64,000 nt of DNA from JANWXD01 sp037446115 (GTDB lineage Bacteria; Acidobacteriota; Terriglobia; Bryobacterales; Bryobacteraceae), in assembly GCA_037446115.1 (NCBI GenBank), contig JBBIJF010000017.1, positions 35,095-99,094 of the forward strand, written 5' to 3'. The translations under genes were made by a program, and so were the position numbers. Shown one piece after another: positions 25,371 through 33,379 of this stretch (positions within the stretch are counted from its first letter, which is position 1; every line of letters begins with the position of its first letter). The notes under the pieces are model-generated. The model saw only the letters and a program-made list of their open reading frames with translations. It did no database searches and was not told the DNA's origin.

Positions 25371-25700
25371 TCATCCTTCACCGCCTGCCAATTCCGACTC
25401 CAGCCAGCTCAAATAGCCCCGCGAGCCGTCCACGATCGAAAGCGCAATCACCTCCGGAAGCTCATAGGAGTGGGCCTTCTCGATCTCCACCCGCACGGCG
25501 TCGAAAAGCTCCCGCCGCGACTTGATGAGCAGCAGCGTTTCACCCGCCTCTTCCACCTGTCCCCGCCACCGATAGACGCTCCGCAACGGCGCCACCACGT
25601 TCACGCACGCCGCCAAGCGCTTCTCCACCAGGCGCCGGGCAATCCGTTCCGCTTCCTCGGGACTCCCGCACGTGCTCAGCACCACGATCTTGTCCGTCAT
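25371..25700 (-). CDS. cutA: CutA1-type divalent cation tolerance protein
   Basis: 109 residues from ATG 25700, preceded by GGAGG. Small trimeric ferredoxin-like protein named for metal tolerance; its true role is unsettled. Conserved features visible: IVVLSTCGSPEEAERIARRLVEKRLAACVNVVAP, the SVYRWRGQVEEAGETLLLIKSR core and YELPEVIALSIVDGSRGYLSWL at the C-terminus, of which LAACVN and YLSWL are the hallmarks. Convergent with the small exported protein gene, 8 nt apart. An upstream in-frame ATG adds arginine-rich residues and was not used. Confidence 0.95.
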   Translation of the reverse strand: MTDKIVVLSTCGSPEEAERIARRLVEKRLAACVNVVAPLRSVYRWRGQVEEAGETLLLIKSRRELFDAVRVEIEKAHSYELPEVIALSIVDGSRGYLSWLESELAGGEG

Positions 25701-25810
25701 CGCCCGCCTCCTGCGTGCCGCAAAAACGCCGGGCACCCTCCGCGTTTTCAGGCATCGAGAATTGACAAAACTGGATTATAAAAGGTAAGACAACAAAGAG
25801 GAGTTCCAAG

Positions 25811-26149
25811 TTGACTCACTCTCCGGGCGGTTGGACGCTGCGCAGCGTGCTGCTGCTGGCCGGTGTGGCGTTCCTCGGCTGGTGCGCCTACGCCCTCCTG
25901 AGCGGTTCTCACGGCTTGCCCATGGTGCTCGAAAAGCGGCGCCAGATCCGCAAACTCGAAGAGGAGAATGCCGCCCTGCGCCAGGAAATCGAGCGCAAGC
26001 GGGACCGCATCCGCAAACTCCGGAGCGACCGCGCTGAGCTCGAACTCGAGATCCGCCGCCGGCAGAAGCTCCTGAAGAAAAACGAAACGACGTTTATCCT
26101 CCAGGAGCCGCCCGCTCCGGGCTCCTCACCGTCCCCTCCGGAGCAGTGA
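25811..26149 (+). CDS. FtsB/DivIC-like septum-formation-initiator protein
   Basis: 112 residues from a TTG start at 25811, with AGAGGAG 9 nt upstream. One N-terminal transmembrane segment (SVLLLAGVAFLGWCAYALL) is followed by a heptad-pattern coiled coil (LEKRRQIRKLEEENAALRQE and onward to about residue 85) and a proline-rich tail. This topology and length are those of FtsB/DivIC, bitopic division proteins that bind FtsL and FtsQ. The TFILQEP near the end resembles the FYR(I/L)V-like terminal motif of the family only loosely. A perfect TTGACA lies at 25762-25767 upstream, but the matching -10 is poor (TAAGAC at 18 nt). Confidence 0.8.
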   Translation: MTHSPGGWTLRSVLLLAGVAFLGWCAYALLSGSHGLPMVLEKRRQIRKLEEENAALRQEIERKRDRIRKLRSDRAELELEIRRRQKLLKKNETTFILQEPPAPGSSPSPPEQ

Positions 26150-26195
26150 GAGCCGGAGTACAATACCGGAAAACGCAGAGGAGCTGGAACCGACC

Positions 26196-28586
26196 GTGCC
26201 GGGCCAACAGGCGGCGATCAAGCTTTCTAGTGTAGTTTTCCTGTGCACTTCCCTCGCAGCGGGCGCCTCCGAGGAGTTTTTCGAATCGCGCATCCGCCCC
26301 CTGCTTTCCCGCCACTGCTACACCTGCCATACCGCCCTGGCCAGCGGCGGACTGCGCCTGGACTCGCGCGCCGCCATCCTCAAGGGCGGCAGCCGCGGCC
26401 CGGCCGTCGTGCCGGGAAATCCTGAGGAAAGTCTGCTCATCCGCGCCGTCCGCTACCAGGACGAGCGGATCAAAATGCCCCCCGTCAAGAAGCTCGAAGA
26501 GGGCGAAATCGCCGATCTGATCCGCTGGGTTCAGGACGGGGCCGTCTGGGGCGCCGAAACCGCCCCGGGCCCGGACGAAATCGCCGCCAAGGCCGCCTCC
26601 TTCTGGTCGTTCCAGCCCCCTGTCGAGCCGCCTTTGCCCCGCGGCGTCCCCAGGGAATGGTCCCGCAACCCGGTGGACCGTTTCATCTTCGCCCGCCTCC
26701 GGGAAAAGGGTTTGAAACCGGCGCCCCTTGCCGACAAGCGCACCCTCATCCGCCGCGCCACCTACGATCTGACCGGCCTGCCCCCGACGCCCGAAGAGGT
26801 GGATGCCTTCCTCCGGGATCCCTCCCCCCGCGCGTTTGAAAAAGTTGTGGACCGCCTCCTGTCCTCGCCCCGCTACGGCGAGCGCTGGGGCCGCCGCTGG
26901 CTCGATCTGGTCCGCTACGCCGACTCGGCCGGCGACAGCGCCGACTATCCCATCCCCCAGGCGCGTCTCTACCGCGACTACGTCATCGCTTCCTTCAACC
27001 GCGACAAGCCTTACGATCAGTTCCTTCGCGAACAGATCGCAGGCGACCTGCTCCCCTGGCGCGACGAAGAGGACCGCTGGGAGAACATCGTCGCCACCGG
27101 CTACCTGGCCATCGCGCGGCGCTTCAGCGTCCGGCCCGAGCGCAACATGCACCTCACCATCGAAGACACCATTGACAACCTCGGCAAAGTCGTGCTCGGC
27201 CTCTCCATCGCCTGCGCCCGCTGCCACGACCATAAGTACGATCCCATCTCCGCCAAGGAATACTACGCCCTCTACGGCATCTTCGCCAGCACGCGCTACC
27301 CCTTCGCCGGCTCGGAAAACGACCAGTACCAGAAGGACCTCGTCTACCGCCTGCCCCGGGAAAAAGTGGACGAGATCCTGAAACCCTACCGCGAGCAGCT
27401 GGCCGCCATTGATGCGGAAATCGCCCGGCTGGAAGAGGAGCGCAAGGCGCTCGGACAGGCCGGAACCAACGGCACGCCCGGCCGCACCGCTCAGGACATC
27501 ACCGCCGATATCCGCCGGGCCTCCAAACGCCGCGCCGCTGTCATCGCCTCCATGCCGCCGCTCGAAACCGCCTTCGCCGTCACGGAAGGCAAGCCCCAGA
27601 ACGTCCGCGTCCAGCTGCGCGGCGACCCGCGTACGCTCGGCGAAGAAGTCCCCCGCGGCTTCCTCCGCGTCCTCAACGGCGGCCCGCTTCCTCCGGAATG
27701 TACGGGCAGCGGCCGCCTCGAGCTCGCTCAGTGGTTGACCAGCCCCGACAACCCCCTTACCCCGCGGGTCATGGTCAATCGCATCTGGCAGCACCACTTC
27801 GGCCGGGGACTCGTGGCGACGCCGAATGACTTCGGAAAGCGCGGCAGCCCGCCCACGCATCCCGAACTGCTCGACTACCTCGCCCTGCGCTTCCGGCGCG
27901 AGGGCTGGTCGGTCAAGGCCATGCACCGCCTCATCATGCTGTCCCGCACCTATCAGCTGGCCGCAACCGCCGCCCCCGGCTACGCCGAGAAAGATCCCAA
28001 CAACGAGTTCCTGTCGCGCTTCAGCCGGCGCCGCCTCGAAGCCGAAGAGATCCGCGACTCCCTGCTTTCCTTCAGCGGCGCTCTCGAGCTGGGCGCACCC
28101 GGCCCTCACCCCTTCCCGCCGCCCTCCTCCTGGAATTTCACCCAGCACAAACCGTTCACCGCGGTCTACGACGGCAACTACCGCAGCGTCTACCTGATGA
28201 CTCAGCGCATCCAGAAACATCCCTATCTGGCTTTGTTTGACGGCCCCGATCCGAATCTGAGCACACCCCTCCGGAGCGCCACCACCACGCCCCTGCAGGC
28301 CCTGTTCCTGATGAACAGCCGGTTCGTGCACGAACAGACCGAACGCTTTGCCGCCCGCCTGCTCGAAACCGGCGCCGGGCCTGCCCGCCTCGTGGACCGC
28401 GCGCACCGCATCGTGCTGGCCCGCCCGGCGGCGCAGGACGAACTGCGCAAGGCCGCCGCCTATTTGGACGAGGCCGCGCGCAAACTGGCCTCCGCCGGTT
28501 TCTCCGAACAGGACCGGCAGCGGCTGGCGCTCGCCAGTTATCTGCGCGCGCTGGTCGCCACCAACGAGTTTCTATTTGTAGATTGA
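26196..28586 (+). CDS. DUF1549/DUF1553 protein with planctomycete-type cytochrome C domain
   Basis: 796 residues from GTG 26196 with AGAGGAG upstream. After a signal peptide comes a cytochrome-like segment, EEFFESRIRPLLSRHCYTCH, with the CxxCH haem-binding motif at residues 41-45 (PSD1-type domain). About residues 150-360 match DUF1549 (NPVDRFIFARLREKGLKPAP, RRATYDLTGLPPTPEEVDAFL, RYGERWGRRWLDLVRYADS, CARCHDHKYDPI), and about 490-750 match DUF1553 (NPLTPRVMVNRIWQHHFGRGLV, SRTYQLAATAAPG, LFDGPDPN). A second CxxCH occurs in IACARCHDHKYDP. Proteins of this build are abundant in planctomycetes and Solibacter-type acidobacteria; function is undetermined, probably periplasmic and redox-linked. Paired with the DUF1501 gene 17 nt downstream. 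Confidence 0.92.
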   Translation: MPGQQAAIKLSSVVFLCTSLAAGASEEFFESRIRPLLSRHCYTCHTALASGGLRLDSRAAILKGGSRGPAVVPGNPEESLLIRAVRYQDERIKMPPVKKLEEGEIADLIRWVQDGAVWGAETAPGPDEIAAKAASFWSFQPPVEPPLPRGVPREWSRNPVDRFIFARLREKGLKPAPLADKRTLIRRATYDLTGLPPTPEEVDAFLRDPSPRAFEKVVDRLLSSPRYGERWGRRWLDLVRYADSAGDSADYPIPQARLYRDYVIASFNRDKPYDQFLREQIAGDLLPWRDEEDRWENIVATGYLAIARRFSVRPERNMHLTIEDTIDNLGKVVLGLSIACARCHDHKYDPISAKEYYALYGIFASTRYPFAGSENDQYQKDLVYRLPREKVDEILKPYREQLAAIDAEIARLEEERKALGQAGTNGTPGRTAQDITADIRRASKRRAAVIASMPPLETAFAVTEGKPQNVRVQLRGDPRTLGEEVPRGFLRVLNGGPLPPECTGSGRLELAQWLTSPDNPLTPRVMVNRIWQHHFGRGLVATPNDFGKRGSPPTHPELLDYLALRFRREGWSVKAMHRLIMLSRTYQLAATAAPGYAEKDPNNEFLSRFSRRRLEAEEIRDSLLSFSGALELGAPGPHPFPPPSSWNFTQHKPFTAVYDGNYRSVYLMTQRIQKHPYLALFDGPDPNLSTPLRSATTTPLQALFLMNSRFVHEQTERFAARLLETGAGPARLVDRAHRIVLARPAAQDELRKAAAYLDEAARKLASAGFSEQDRQRLALASYLRALVATNEFLFVD

Positions 28587-28602
28587 AAGGAGGTCGAAGG
28601 CG

Positions 28603-29970
28603 ATGAACGAATCCACCTGCTCCTGCACCCGGCGCCATGCCGTCCGCTCCCTGGTGGGCGGATCCATGCTGCTGCCCGGAATCCTGGCGGAACTGCTGGC
28701 CGCAGCCGAAGCCGATCCTCTGGCCCCCAGGCCGCCCCATTTCCCCGCGCGGGCCAAACGCGTCATTTTCCTGTTCATGACCGGCGGCGCCTCCCACGTG
28801 GACACCTTCGACCCCAAACCCAAGCTCATCGCCGACCATGGCAAGAAATACCGCAACGGCCGCTACCTCATCCGCCCCCACTTCCAGTTCAGGCGCTACG
28901 GCAAGTCCGGCATCGAAGTCAGCGAATTGTTCCCCCACGTGGGCGAGTGCGTGGACGACATCTGCGTGATCCGCTCCATGAAAAACGATCACGGCGATCA
29001 CTTCGAAGCCACGCTCGGCATCCACACCGGTTCGGTCACCTTCACGCGCCCCAGCATCGGCTCCTGGATCAGCTACGGCCTGGGCACCGAGAACCGCAAC
29101 TTGCCCTCCTTTGTAGTGCTGGCGCCGCATCTGCCCTATGCCGGCGGGCAGGTCTGGAGCTCGGATTTTCTTCCGGCCTGCCACCAGGGCGTGCGCATCG
29201 TACCCGGACCCGAGCCGATTCCCCACATGACGCCCCGCACGCCTTCTTCCGAACTCCAGGAGATGGAGCTCGGCCTCATCGAGTTCTTCAACCGCCGCCA
29301 TCTGGCAGGGCGGGAAAGCGACGCGGCTCTGGCCGCTCGGATCAAATCGTTTGAAGTCGCTTTCGGAATGCAGAAGGAAGCGCCCGAGGCTTTCGACCTC
29401 TCCAAGGAATCCGACGCCACGCTCGAAATGTACGGCCTCGAGCGCGGCAGCACGCAAGGTTTCGCCTGGCAGTGTCTGGTCGCCCGCCGTCTGGCCGAGC
29501 GCGGCGTCCGTTTCATCGAACTGATTGATTCCGGCGCCTCCAACAACTGGGACGCGCACGGCGATATCGCGACCCACATTCCCCTGGCCCGCAACGTGGA
29601 CAAGCCCATCGCTGCGTTACTCAAAGATCTGAAGCAGCGCGGCATGCTGGAGGAGACGCTCGTGGTCTGGACGACCGAGTTCGGCCGCACGCCCTTCAAC
29701 GAAAAGCCGGACGCAAAGGGTCGCGAGCATCACGCCCGCGCCTACAGTTCCTGGCTGGCCGGCGGCGGCGTCAAAGGCGGCATCGTGTACGGCGAAAGCG
29801 ACGAGTACGGCATCGAGGTGGCCTCCAACCAGATGCACATTCACGACTTCCACGCCACCATCCTGCACCTGCTCGGCCTCGATCACACGCGGCTGACTTA
29901 CCGTCACGCCGGCCGCGACTTTCGCCTCACCGACGTCGCCGGCCGCGTGGTGCACGAGATTTTGGCCTGA
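28603..29970 (+). CDS. DUF1501 family exported protein
   Basis: 455 residues; AAAGGAGG precedes ATG 28603. The N-terminus has an RR pair followed by a hydrophobic stretch (CTRRHAVRSLVGGSMLLPG), typical of twin-arginine export in this family. Conserved DUF1501 features are RAKRVIFLFMTGGASHVDTF (alkaline-phosphatase-like metal site region), EVSELFPHVGECVDDICVIR, SWISYGLGTENRNLPSFVVL, NWDAHGDI and VVWTTEFGRTPF. The fold is predicted to belong to the alkaline phosphatase/sulfatase superfamily, but no activity is known. It forms the usual pair with a DUF1549/DUF1553 protein, suggesting a joint periplasmic function. Confidence 0.93.
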   Translation: MNESTCSCTRRHAVRSLVGGSMLLPGILAELLAAAEADPLAPRPPHFPARAKRVIFLFMTGGASHVDTFDPKPKLIADHGKKYRNGRYLIRPHFQFRRYGKSGIEVSELFPHVGECVDDICVIRSMKNDHGDHFEATLGIHTGSVTFTRPSIGSWISYGLGTENRNLPSFVVLAPHLPYAGGQVWSSDFLPACHQGVRIVPGPEPIPHMTPRTPSSELQEMELGLIEFFNRRHLAGRESDAALAARIKSFEVAFGMQKEAPEAFDLSKESDATLEMYGLERGSTQGFAWQCLVARRLAERGVRFIELIDSGASNNWDAHGDIATHIPLARNVDKPIAALLKDLKQRGMLEETLVVWTTEFGRTPFNEKPDAKGREHHARAYSSWLAGGGVKGGIVYGESDEYGIEVASNQMHIHDFHATILHLLGLDHTRLTYRHAGRDFRLTDVAGRVVHEILA

Positions 29971-30073
29971 GCCCGCTGATTCAGAGCGCCCCGCCGCCGC
30001 GAGAGAGGCGAGCATGCACGGTCGCCGGGCTGGCTGGGAGCTATGTTTGTTTGGCGGAGCGACGCGGCCGTCG

Positions 30074-30739
30074 CTAGTGTTGGATGGCCTCTTCCAGCCG
30101 GGCCACGCGGGCCGCAAGATCCCGCACCGAGCGCAAGAGTTCGTCAATCGTGCGTTGCTGGGACGACTGTGTCGCCAGCATCTCGCGATCGAGTTTCTCG
30201 GAGGCATCCCGCGCCTTGCTGATGCCGGAAATCTCCAGCGTCAGGGCCGCCAGGCGCGTGTCAATGCGATCCAGGTGCAGCGTATTGCTTTCGACTTCTC
30301 TGCGCACCTGGTGGATCTGCTGCAGCAGCTCCGTGCGCAGATCCGACAGGTTCGCCGCAGTGGCCGCCGTCAGCCGCTGCTCCATCGCCGCCATCTCCTC
30401 GCGCAGGCCGGCGTCCCCGGCGGCGATCTCCGCGCGCAAGCGCTCTTCCCTCACCGTCATCTCCTCGCGCAGGCGCCCTTCGGTGGCGGCGATCTCCCCG
30501 CGCAGGCGCTCTTCGGTGGCGGCGATCTCCTCGCGCAGGCGCCCTTCGGTGGCGGCGATCTCCCCGCGCAGGCGCTCCTCGGTGGCGGCGATCTCCTCCC
30601 GCAAGCGCTTTTCGGCAGCGGCGATCTCCTCGCGCACGCTGGCGTCTCCGGCAGCGATCTCTGCACGCAAGCGCTGTTCCGCCAGTACAATTTCTTCGCG
30701 AACGACTTCTCGTATCTGTTGGAGATCCTGCGGCGTCAT
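30074..30739 (-). CDS. Hendecad-repeat coiled-coil protein of unknown function
   Basis: 221 residues, almost entirely predicted coiled coil. Residues about 40-95 are 11-residue repeats alternating EIAATEERLRG and EIAATEGRLRE, encoded by near-identical 33-nt DNA units. The N-terminus MTPQDLQQIREVVREEIVLAEQ is also helical; the C-terminal third (LSDLRTELLQQIHQVRREVES to VARLEEAIQH) changes to a heptad-like pattern with a conserved-looking LHLDRIDTRLAAL. No signal peptide, membrane segment or enzyme motif. Coding on this strand is favoured because the opposite frame is a serine/arginine-rich shadow. Possible roles are structural or filament-like, but nothing in context says which. Convergent with DUF1501, about 100 nt apart. 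Confidence 0.65.
   Translation of the reverse strand: MTPQDLQQIREVVREEIVLAEQRLRAEIAAGDASVREEIAAAEKRLREEIAATEERLRGEIAATEGRLREEIAATEERLRGEIAATEGRLREEMTVREERLRAEIAAGDAGLREEMAAMEQRLTAATAANLSDLRTELLQQIHQVRREVESNTLHLDRIDTRLAALTLEISGISKARDASEKLDREMLATQSSQQRTIDELLRSVRDLAARVARLEEAIQH
30458..30622 (-). repeat. Five tandem 33-nt units inside the coiled-coil gene
   Basis: Units start at 30458, 30491, 30524, 30557 and 30590 on the plus strand; each has the core ATCTCC(T/C)CGCGCAGGCGC followed by TTCGGTGGCGGC with few changes. Alternate units are almost identical (66-nt higher-order period), which points to recent unit duplication. Each encodes one 11-residue helical repeat on the minus strand. Confidence 0.9.
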
Positions 30740-30834
30740 AGCAGGCTGCTAACCGTATTCTCGGGAAACGCCGTCGGCATTGTCAAACCCGATTCTGGCG
30801 CGGAAGAGCGCACGCGAATCCCGCCCCGCTGGCC

Positions 30835-30942
30835 TCAGGCGCAACCGCCTCGGGTGCCCTCCGAGTCGTGCTCGCAAAAACCGGGCTCGTACCTTCCGAT
30901 CGCCGTCCAGAGTTCCCTCAGAGCTTTGAACGTATAGTCCAC
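30835..30942 (-). CDS. Possible small ORF (35 aa), unverified
   Basis: From GTG 30942 to TGA 30835: (M)DYTFKALRELWTAIGRYEP followed by 15 residues. AAGG lies 6 nt upstream of the GTG. About 65 nt upstream on the same strand is TATACAAT (31013-31006), a strong -10-like element, with TTGGTG 15 nt further. The amino-acid composition is protein-like, unlike the other frames here. It would be transcribed toward the coiled-coil gene 95 nt downstream. It could equally be the remnant of a longer gene or chance. Confidence 0.3.
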   Translation of the reverse strand: MDYTFKALRELWTAIGRYEPGFCEHDSEGTRGGCA

Positions 30943-31282
30943 CTAACCTTGTCCCAGATGTGGCGCCTCGGGGCCTCACAGTTGCCTGCACCGGTATCGG
31001 CGTCCATTGTATAGGGCCATTTACACCACCAAGTGACACCGCTGGCCCCCTCTATCCCATAGCTCCCAGACTACCTCTTGTCAGCCACCTTACAAGCCGG
31101 CGATTCTTCCCCCATTCACCGCACCTCGCCTTCCGCTAACTTCCTCCATTCGCTTCACTTAGTCAATAGCCCTCCCTTCGGTCCGCCCCCGCACCCCTTA
31201 CCCTGTCCGCGGAGCCCCGCTCGCGGCTCCGGAGCGCCACCCGCGCCCCAATTCCCAAACCATGAGGTGAAAAAGCTAACCC
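30943..31282. other. Gene-poor spacer
   Basis: No convincing coding frame on either strand between the small ORF and the gene at 31283. The plus strand from about 31090 to 31260 is pyrimidine-rich. It holds the TATACAAT element on the minus strand at 31013-31006. AGGTGAAAAAG at 31265-31275 is a plausible ribosome-binding region for the next gene. I see no tRNA, repeat or terminator. Confidence 0.5.
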
Positions 31283-32830
31283 ATGCCCTCTGCCGAAGCC
31301 AATCGCCGTAACGCCCGCAAATCCACGGGCCCCCGCACCCCGGAAGGCAAGGCCGCCGTGCGCCTCAACGCCCTCCGCCACGGGGCCACCTCCCGCACTT
31401 TCCTGCTCCCCGGCGAAGACCCCCGGCTGTTTGCCGACCTCTCCCTCCGCTACGTGGACCGCTTCCGGCCCGCTGGCCCCGAGGAGGAATTCCTCGTCGG
31501 CCGCCTGCTTTTGGCCGACTGGCGCCTGCGCCGCTTGGCCTCCCTGGAGGTCCGCCTCCTGCTATCCGAGGTGGCCTCCAACGCCTCCTTGATGGAGTTG
31601 CTCCACCAGATGGCCGGAAGCCAGGACCGCTCCTCGTCTGCCCCCGACCGCCAGGACCCCCTGGTCCTGGCCCTGCGTGGCGATTCCAACGGCCCGAACA
31701 CCTTGAGCAAGCTCATGCGCCATCAGAACGCGCTGGAGCGCTCCTGGTATCGCGCCTACGAGCAGCTCCGGCACCGCCCGCCGAACCCGGACTGCCCCCA
31801 ACCTATTGAAAACACGACTCCCGACCCACGCCCTTCCCCGCCGCGCCAAAAAAGAAAAATTACAAAACAAAGCCAAAAAGGCGGGGATTCCCCCTCCCCC
31901 TCATGCGGGGGTGCTCCGCACCTCGTCAGCCGCGAAGATCCCCCAACTCTCGGCCCGGCTCCGATCAGCGATCCGGTCTCCTCAGTCCGCGCCCCCGGCC
32001 GCCGGGATCACGCGATCCCAGACCCGCAACCCGTCATGCTCGACCCTCAAGCCCCGCACCCGGTGCCGGAGCCCGCTTCAGCGGGCGACCTTCAGCCCCT
32101 CCTCGAAGTGCCAGACCAGTTGCCCGCCGACGATCGTCGCCACCGGCCCCCCGCGGAAACTGCGCCCGTGAAAAGGAGTGTTGCTGCTCTTGGAGAACGA
32201 CCGCGAAACGTCATAGGTCCACACCCGCTCCGGATCGAAAATCGTCACGTCCGCCGGCGCGCCGGCAGCCAGCCTCCCCCGGTCGAGGTGCAGGATCCGT
32301 GCCGGCCCCAGCGTGAACAGCTCCACCAGACGCAGCAGCGAGACCTTGCCCGTATGGTAGAGCACTTCGAGCGCGACCGCGAGCGCCGTCTCCAGCCCGA
32401 TGATCCCGAACGGGCACTGCTCGAACTCCTGCATCTTTTCGCTCCCCGGATGTGGCGCGTGGTCGGTGGCAATCGCATCAATGACCCCCTCGGCCAGCCC
32501 TCCGACCAGTGCCGCCACGTCGCAGGCCGTCCGCAGCGGCGGCTTCATCTTGTAATTGCTGTCGTAGGGAGCCATGTCCGCATCCGTGAGCGCGATGTGG
32601 TGCGGCGTCGCTTCGCACGTCACCGGCAATCCTCGTCGCCGGGCCTCCGCCACCAGCTCCACGGACCGCCGCGAGGAGATGTGCGCCACATGGAACTGCG
32701 CTCCCGTCACTTCGGCCAGCAGGATGTCCCGCGCCACCATCACGTCCTCCGAGCAGGACGGGATCCCGCGCAACCCCAGCCGTGCCGAAACCACGCCTTC
32801 GTGCATGTCGCCCCCGGCACTCAGATGTAG
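31283..32830 (+). CDS. NRRNARKSTGPRTPEGKA-family protein; 3' part of the frame is antisense to pyrC
   Basis: Starts MPSAEANRRNARKSTGPRTP and continues EGKAAVRLNALRHGATSRTFLLPGED, a start seen in a family of unknown function common in acidobacteria and planctomycetes. About residues 50-170 are helical (EEEFLVGRLLLADWRLRRLASLEV; LMRHQNALERSWYRAYEQLR). KRKITKQSQ near residue 195 is the usual C-terminal end of such proteins, so the native protein is probably about 200-230 residues. The frame stays open for another 900 nt to 32830, of which 753 nt are antisense to pyrC; those residues have the proline/arginine-rich composition of a shadow frame. Loss of the original stop or a small indel near 31850-31950 is a likely explanation. 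Function unknown. Confidence 0.6.
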   Translation: MPSAEANRRNARKSTGPRTPEGKAAVRLNALRHGATSRTFLLPGEDPRLFADLSLRYVDRFRPAGPEEEFLVGRLLLADWRLRRLASLEVRLLLSEVASNASLMELLHQMAGSQDRSSSAPDRQDPLVLALRGDSNGPNTLSKLMRHQNALERSWYRAYEQLRHRPPNPDCPQPIENTTPDPRPSPPRQKRKITKQSQKGGDSPSPSCGGAPHLVSREDPPTLGPAPISDPVSSVRAPGRRDHAIPDPQPVMLDPQAPHPVPEPASAGDLQPLLEVPDQLPADDRRHRPPAETAPVKRSVAALGERPRNVIGPHPLRIENRHVRRRAGSQPPPVEVQDPCRPQREQLHQTQQRDLARMVEHFERDRERRLQPDDPERALLELLHLFAPRMWRVVGGNRINDPLGQPSDQCRHVAGRPQRRLHLVIAVVGSHVRIRERDVVRRRFARHRQSSSPGLRHQLHGPPRGDVRHMELRSRHFGQQDVPRHHHVLRAGRDPAQPQPCRNHAFVHVAPGTQM

Positions 32831-33379
32831 ATCCTCGCAGTGGTCAATCACCGGCAGCCCGAACGAGCGCGCCGTCTCCATGGCCCGGCGCATCACCCGC
32901 GCGTTCATCACCGGCCGGCCGTCGTCGGAAATCGCCACGGCTCCGGCCGCCTTCATCGAACCGATCGCCGCCAGCTCCTCCCCTGCGCTGTCCTTGGTGA
33001 TCGCCCCGATGGGAAACACGTGGGTCACGGCGAACCGGCGCGCCCGCTCGATGATGTACCGCGTCACGGTGGGATTGTCGTTCACCGGCGCCGTGTTCGG
33101 CATGGCGCAGATGGAGGTGAAACCTCCCGCCGCCGCCGCCCGGGAGCCTGTCTCGATCGTTTCGGCGTGCTCGAACCCCGGCTCCCTCAGGTGCACGTGC
33201 AGGTCAATGAACCCGGGCGCCACCACCCACCCGGTGGCGTCGAACACCTCCGCCCCCGCGACCTCCAGGTTCCGCCCGACCCCTGCGATGCGGCCCTCCT
33301 CGACCAGTACGTCCGCGATCTCGTCCCGGCCCGAGGCCGGATCCACCACCCGCCCGTTGCGGATCAGCAGCCGCCTCAC
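32078..33379 (-). CDS. pyrC: Dihydroorotase (class I type)
   Basis: Zinc amidohydrolase forming dihydroorotate, third step of pyrimidine synthesis. 433 residues from GTG 33379. The metal-binding start GFIDLHVHLREPGFEHAET, the NTAPVNDNPTV substrate loop, HCEDLHLSAGGDMHEG, AHISSRRSVELV, CEATPHHIALTD and DAIATDHAPHPGSEK (catalytic Asp) are all present. The start GTG overlaps the pyrB stop (GTGA), so translation is coupled. Its 3' 750 nt are overlapped in antisense by the frame starting at 31283. ORF extension upstream of 33379 lies inside pyrB and was not used. Confidence 0.97.
   Translation of the reverse strand: MRRLLIRNGRVVDPASGRDEIADVLVEEGRIAGVGRNLEVAGAEVFDATGWVVAPGFIDLHVHLREPGFEHAETIETGSRAAAAGGFTSICAMPNTAPVNDNPTVTRYIIERARRFAVTHVFPIGAITKDSAGEELAAIGSMKAAGAVAISDDGRPVMNARVMRRAMETARSFGLPVIDHCEDLHLSAGGDMHEGVVSARLGLRGIPSCSEDVMVARDILLAEVTGAQFHVAHISSRRSVELVAEARRRGLPVTCEATPHHIALTDADMAPYDSNYKMKPPLRTACDVAALVGGLAEGVIDAIATDHAPHPGSEKMQEFEQCPFGIIGLETALAVALEVLYHTGKVSLLRLVELFTLGPARILHLDRGRLAAGAPADVTIFDPERVWTYDVSRSFSKSSNTPFHGRSFRGGPVATIVGGQLVWHFEEGLKVAR

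Noticed and set aside
26094..28406. 770-aa minus-strand frame opposite the DUF1549/DUF1553 gene
   Set aside because: Glycine/arginine/alanine-rich shadow; the plus-strand frame has clear domains and a ribosome-binding site.
30458..30622. Regular 33-nt spacing suggestive of a CRISPR-like array
   Set aside because: The units are contiguous with no spacers and encode in-frame 11-residue helical repeats.
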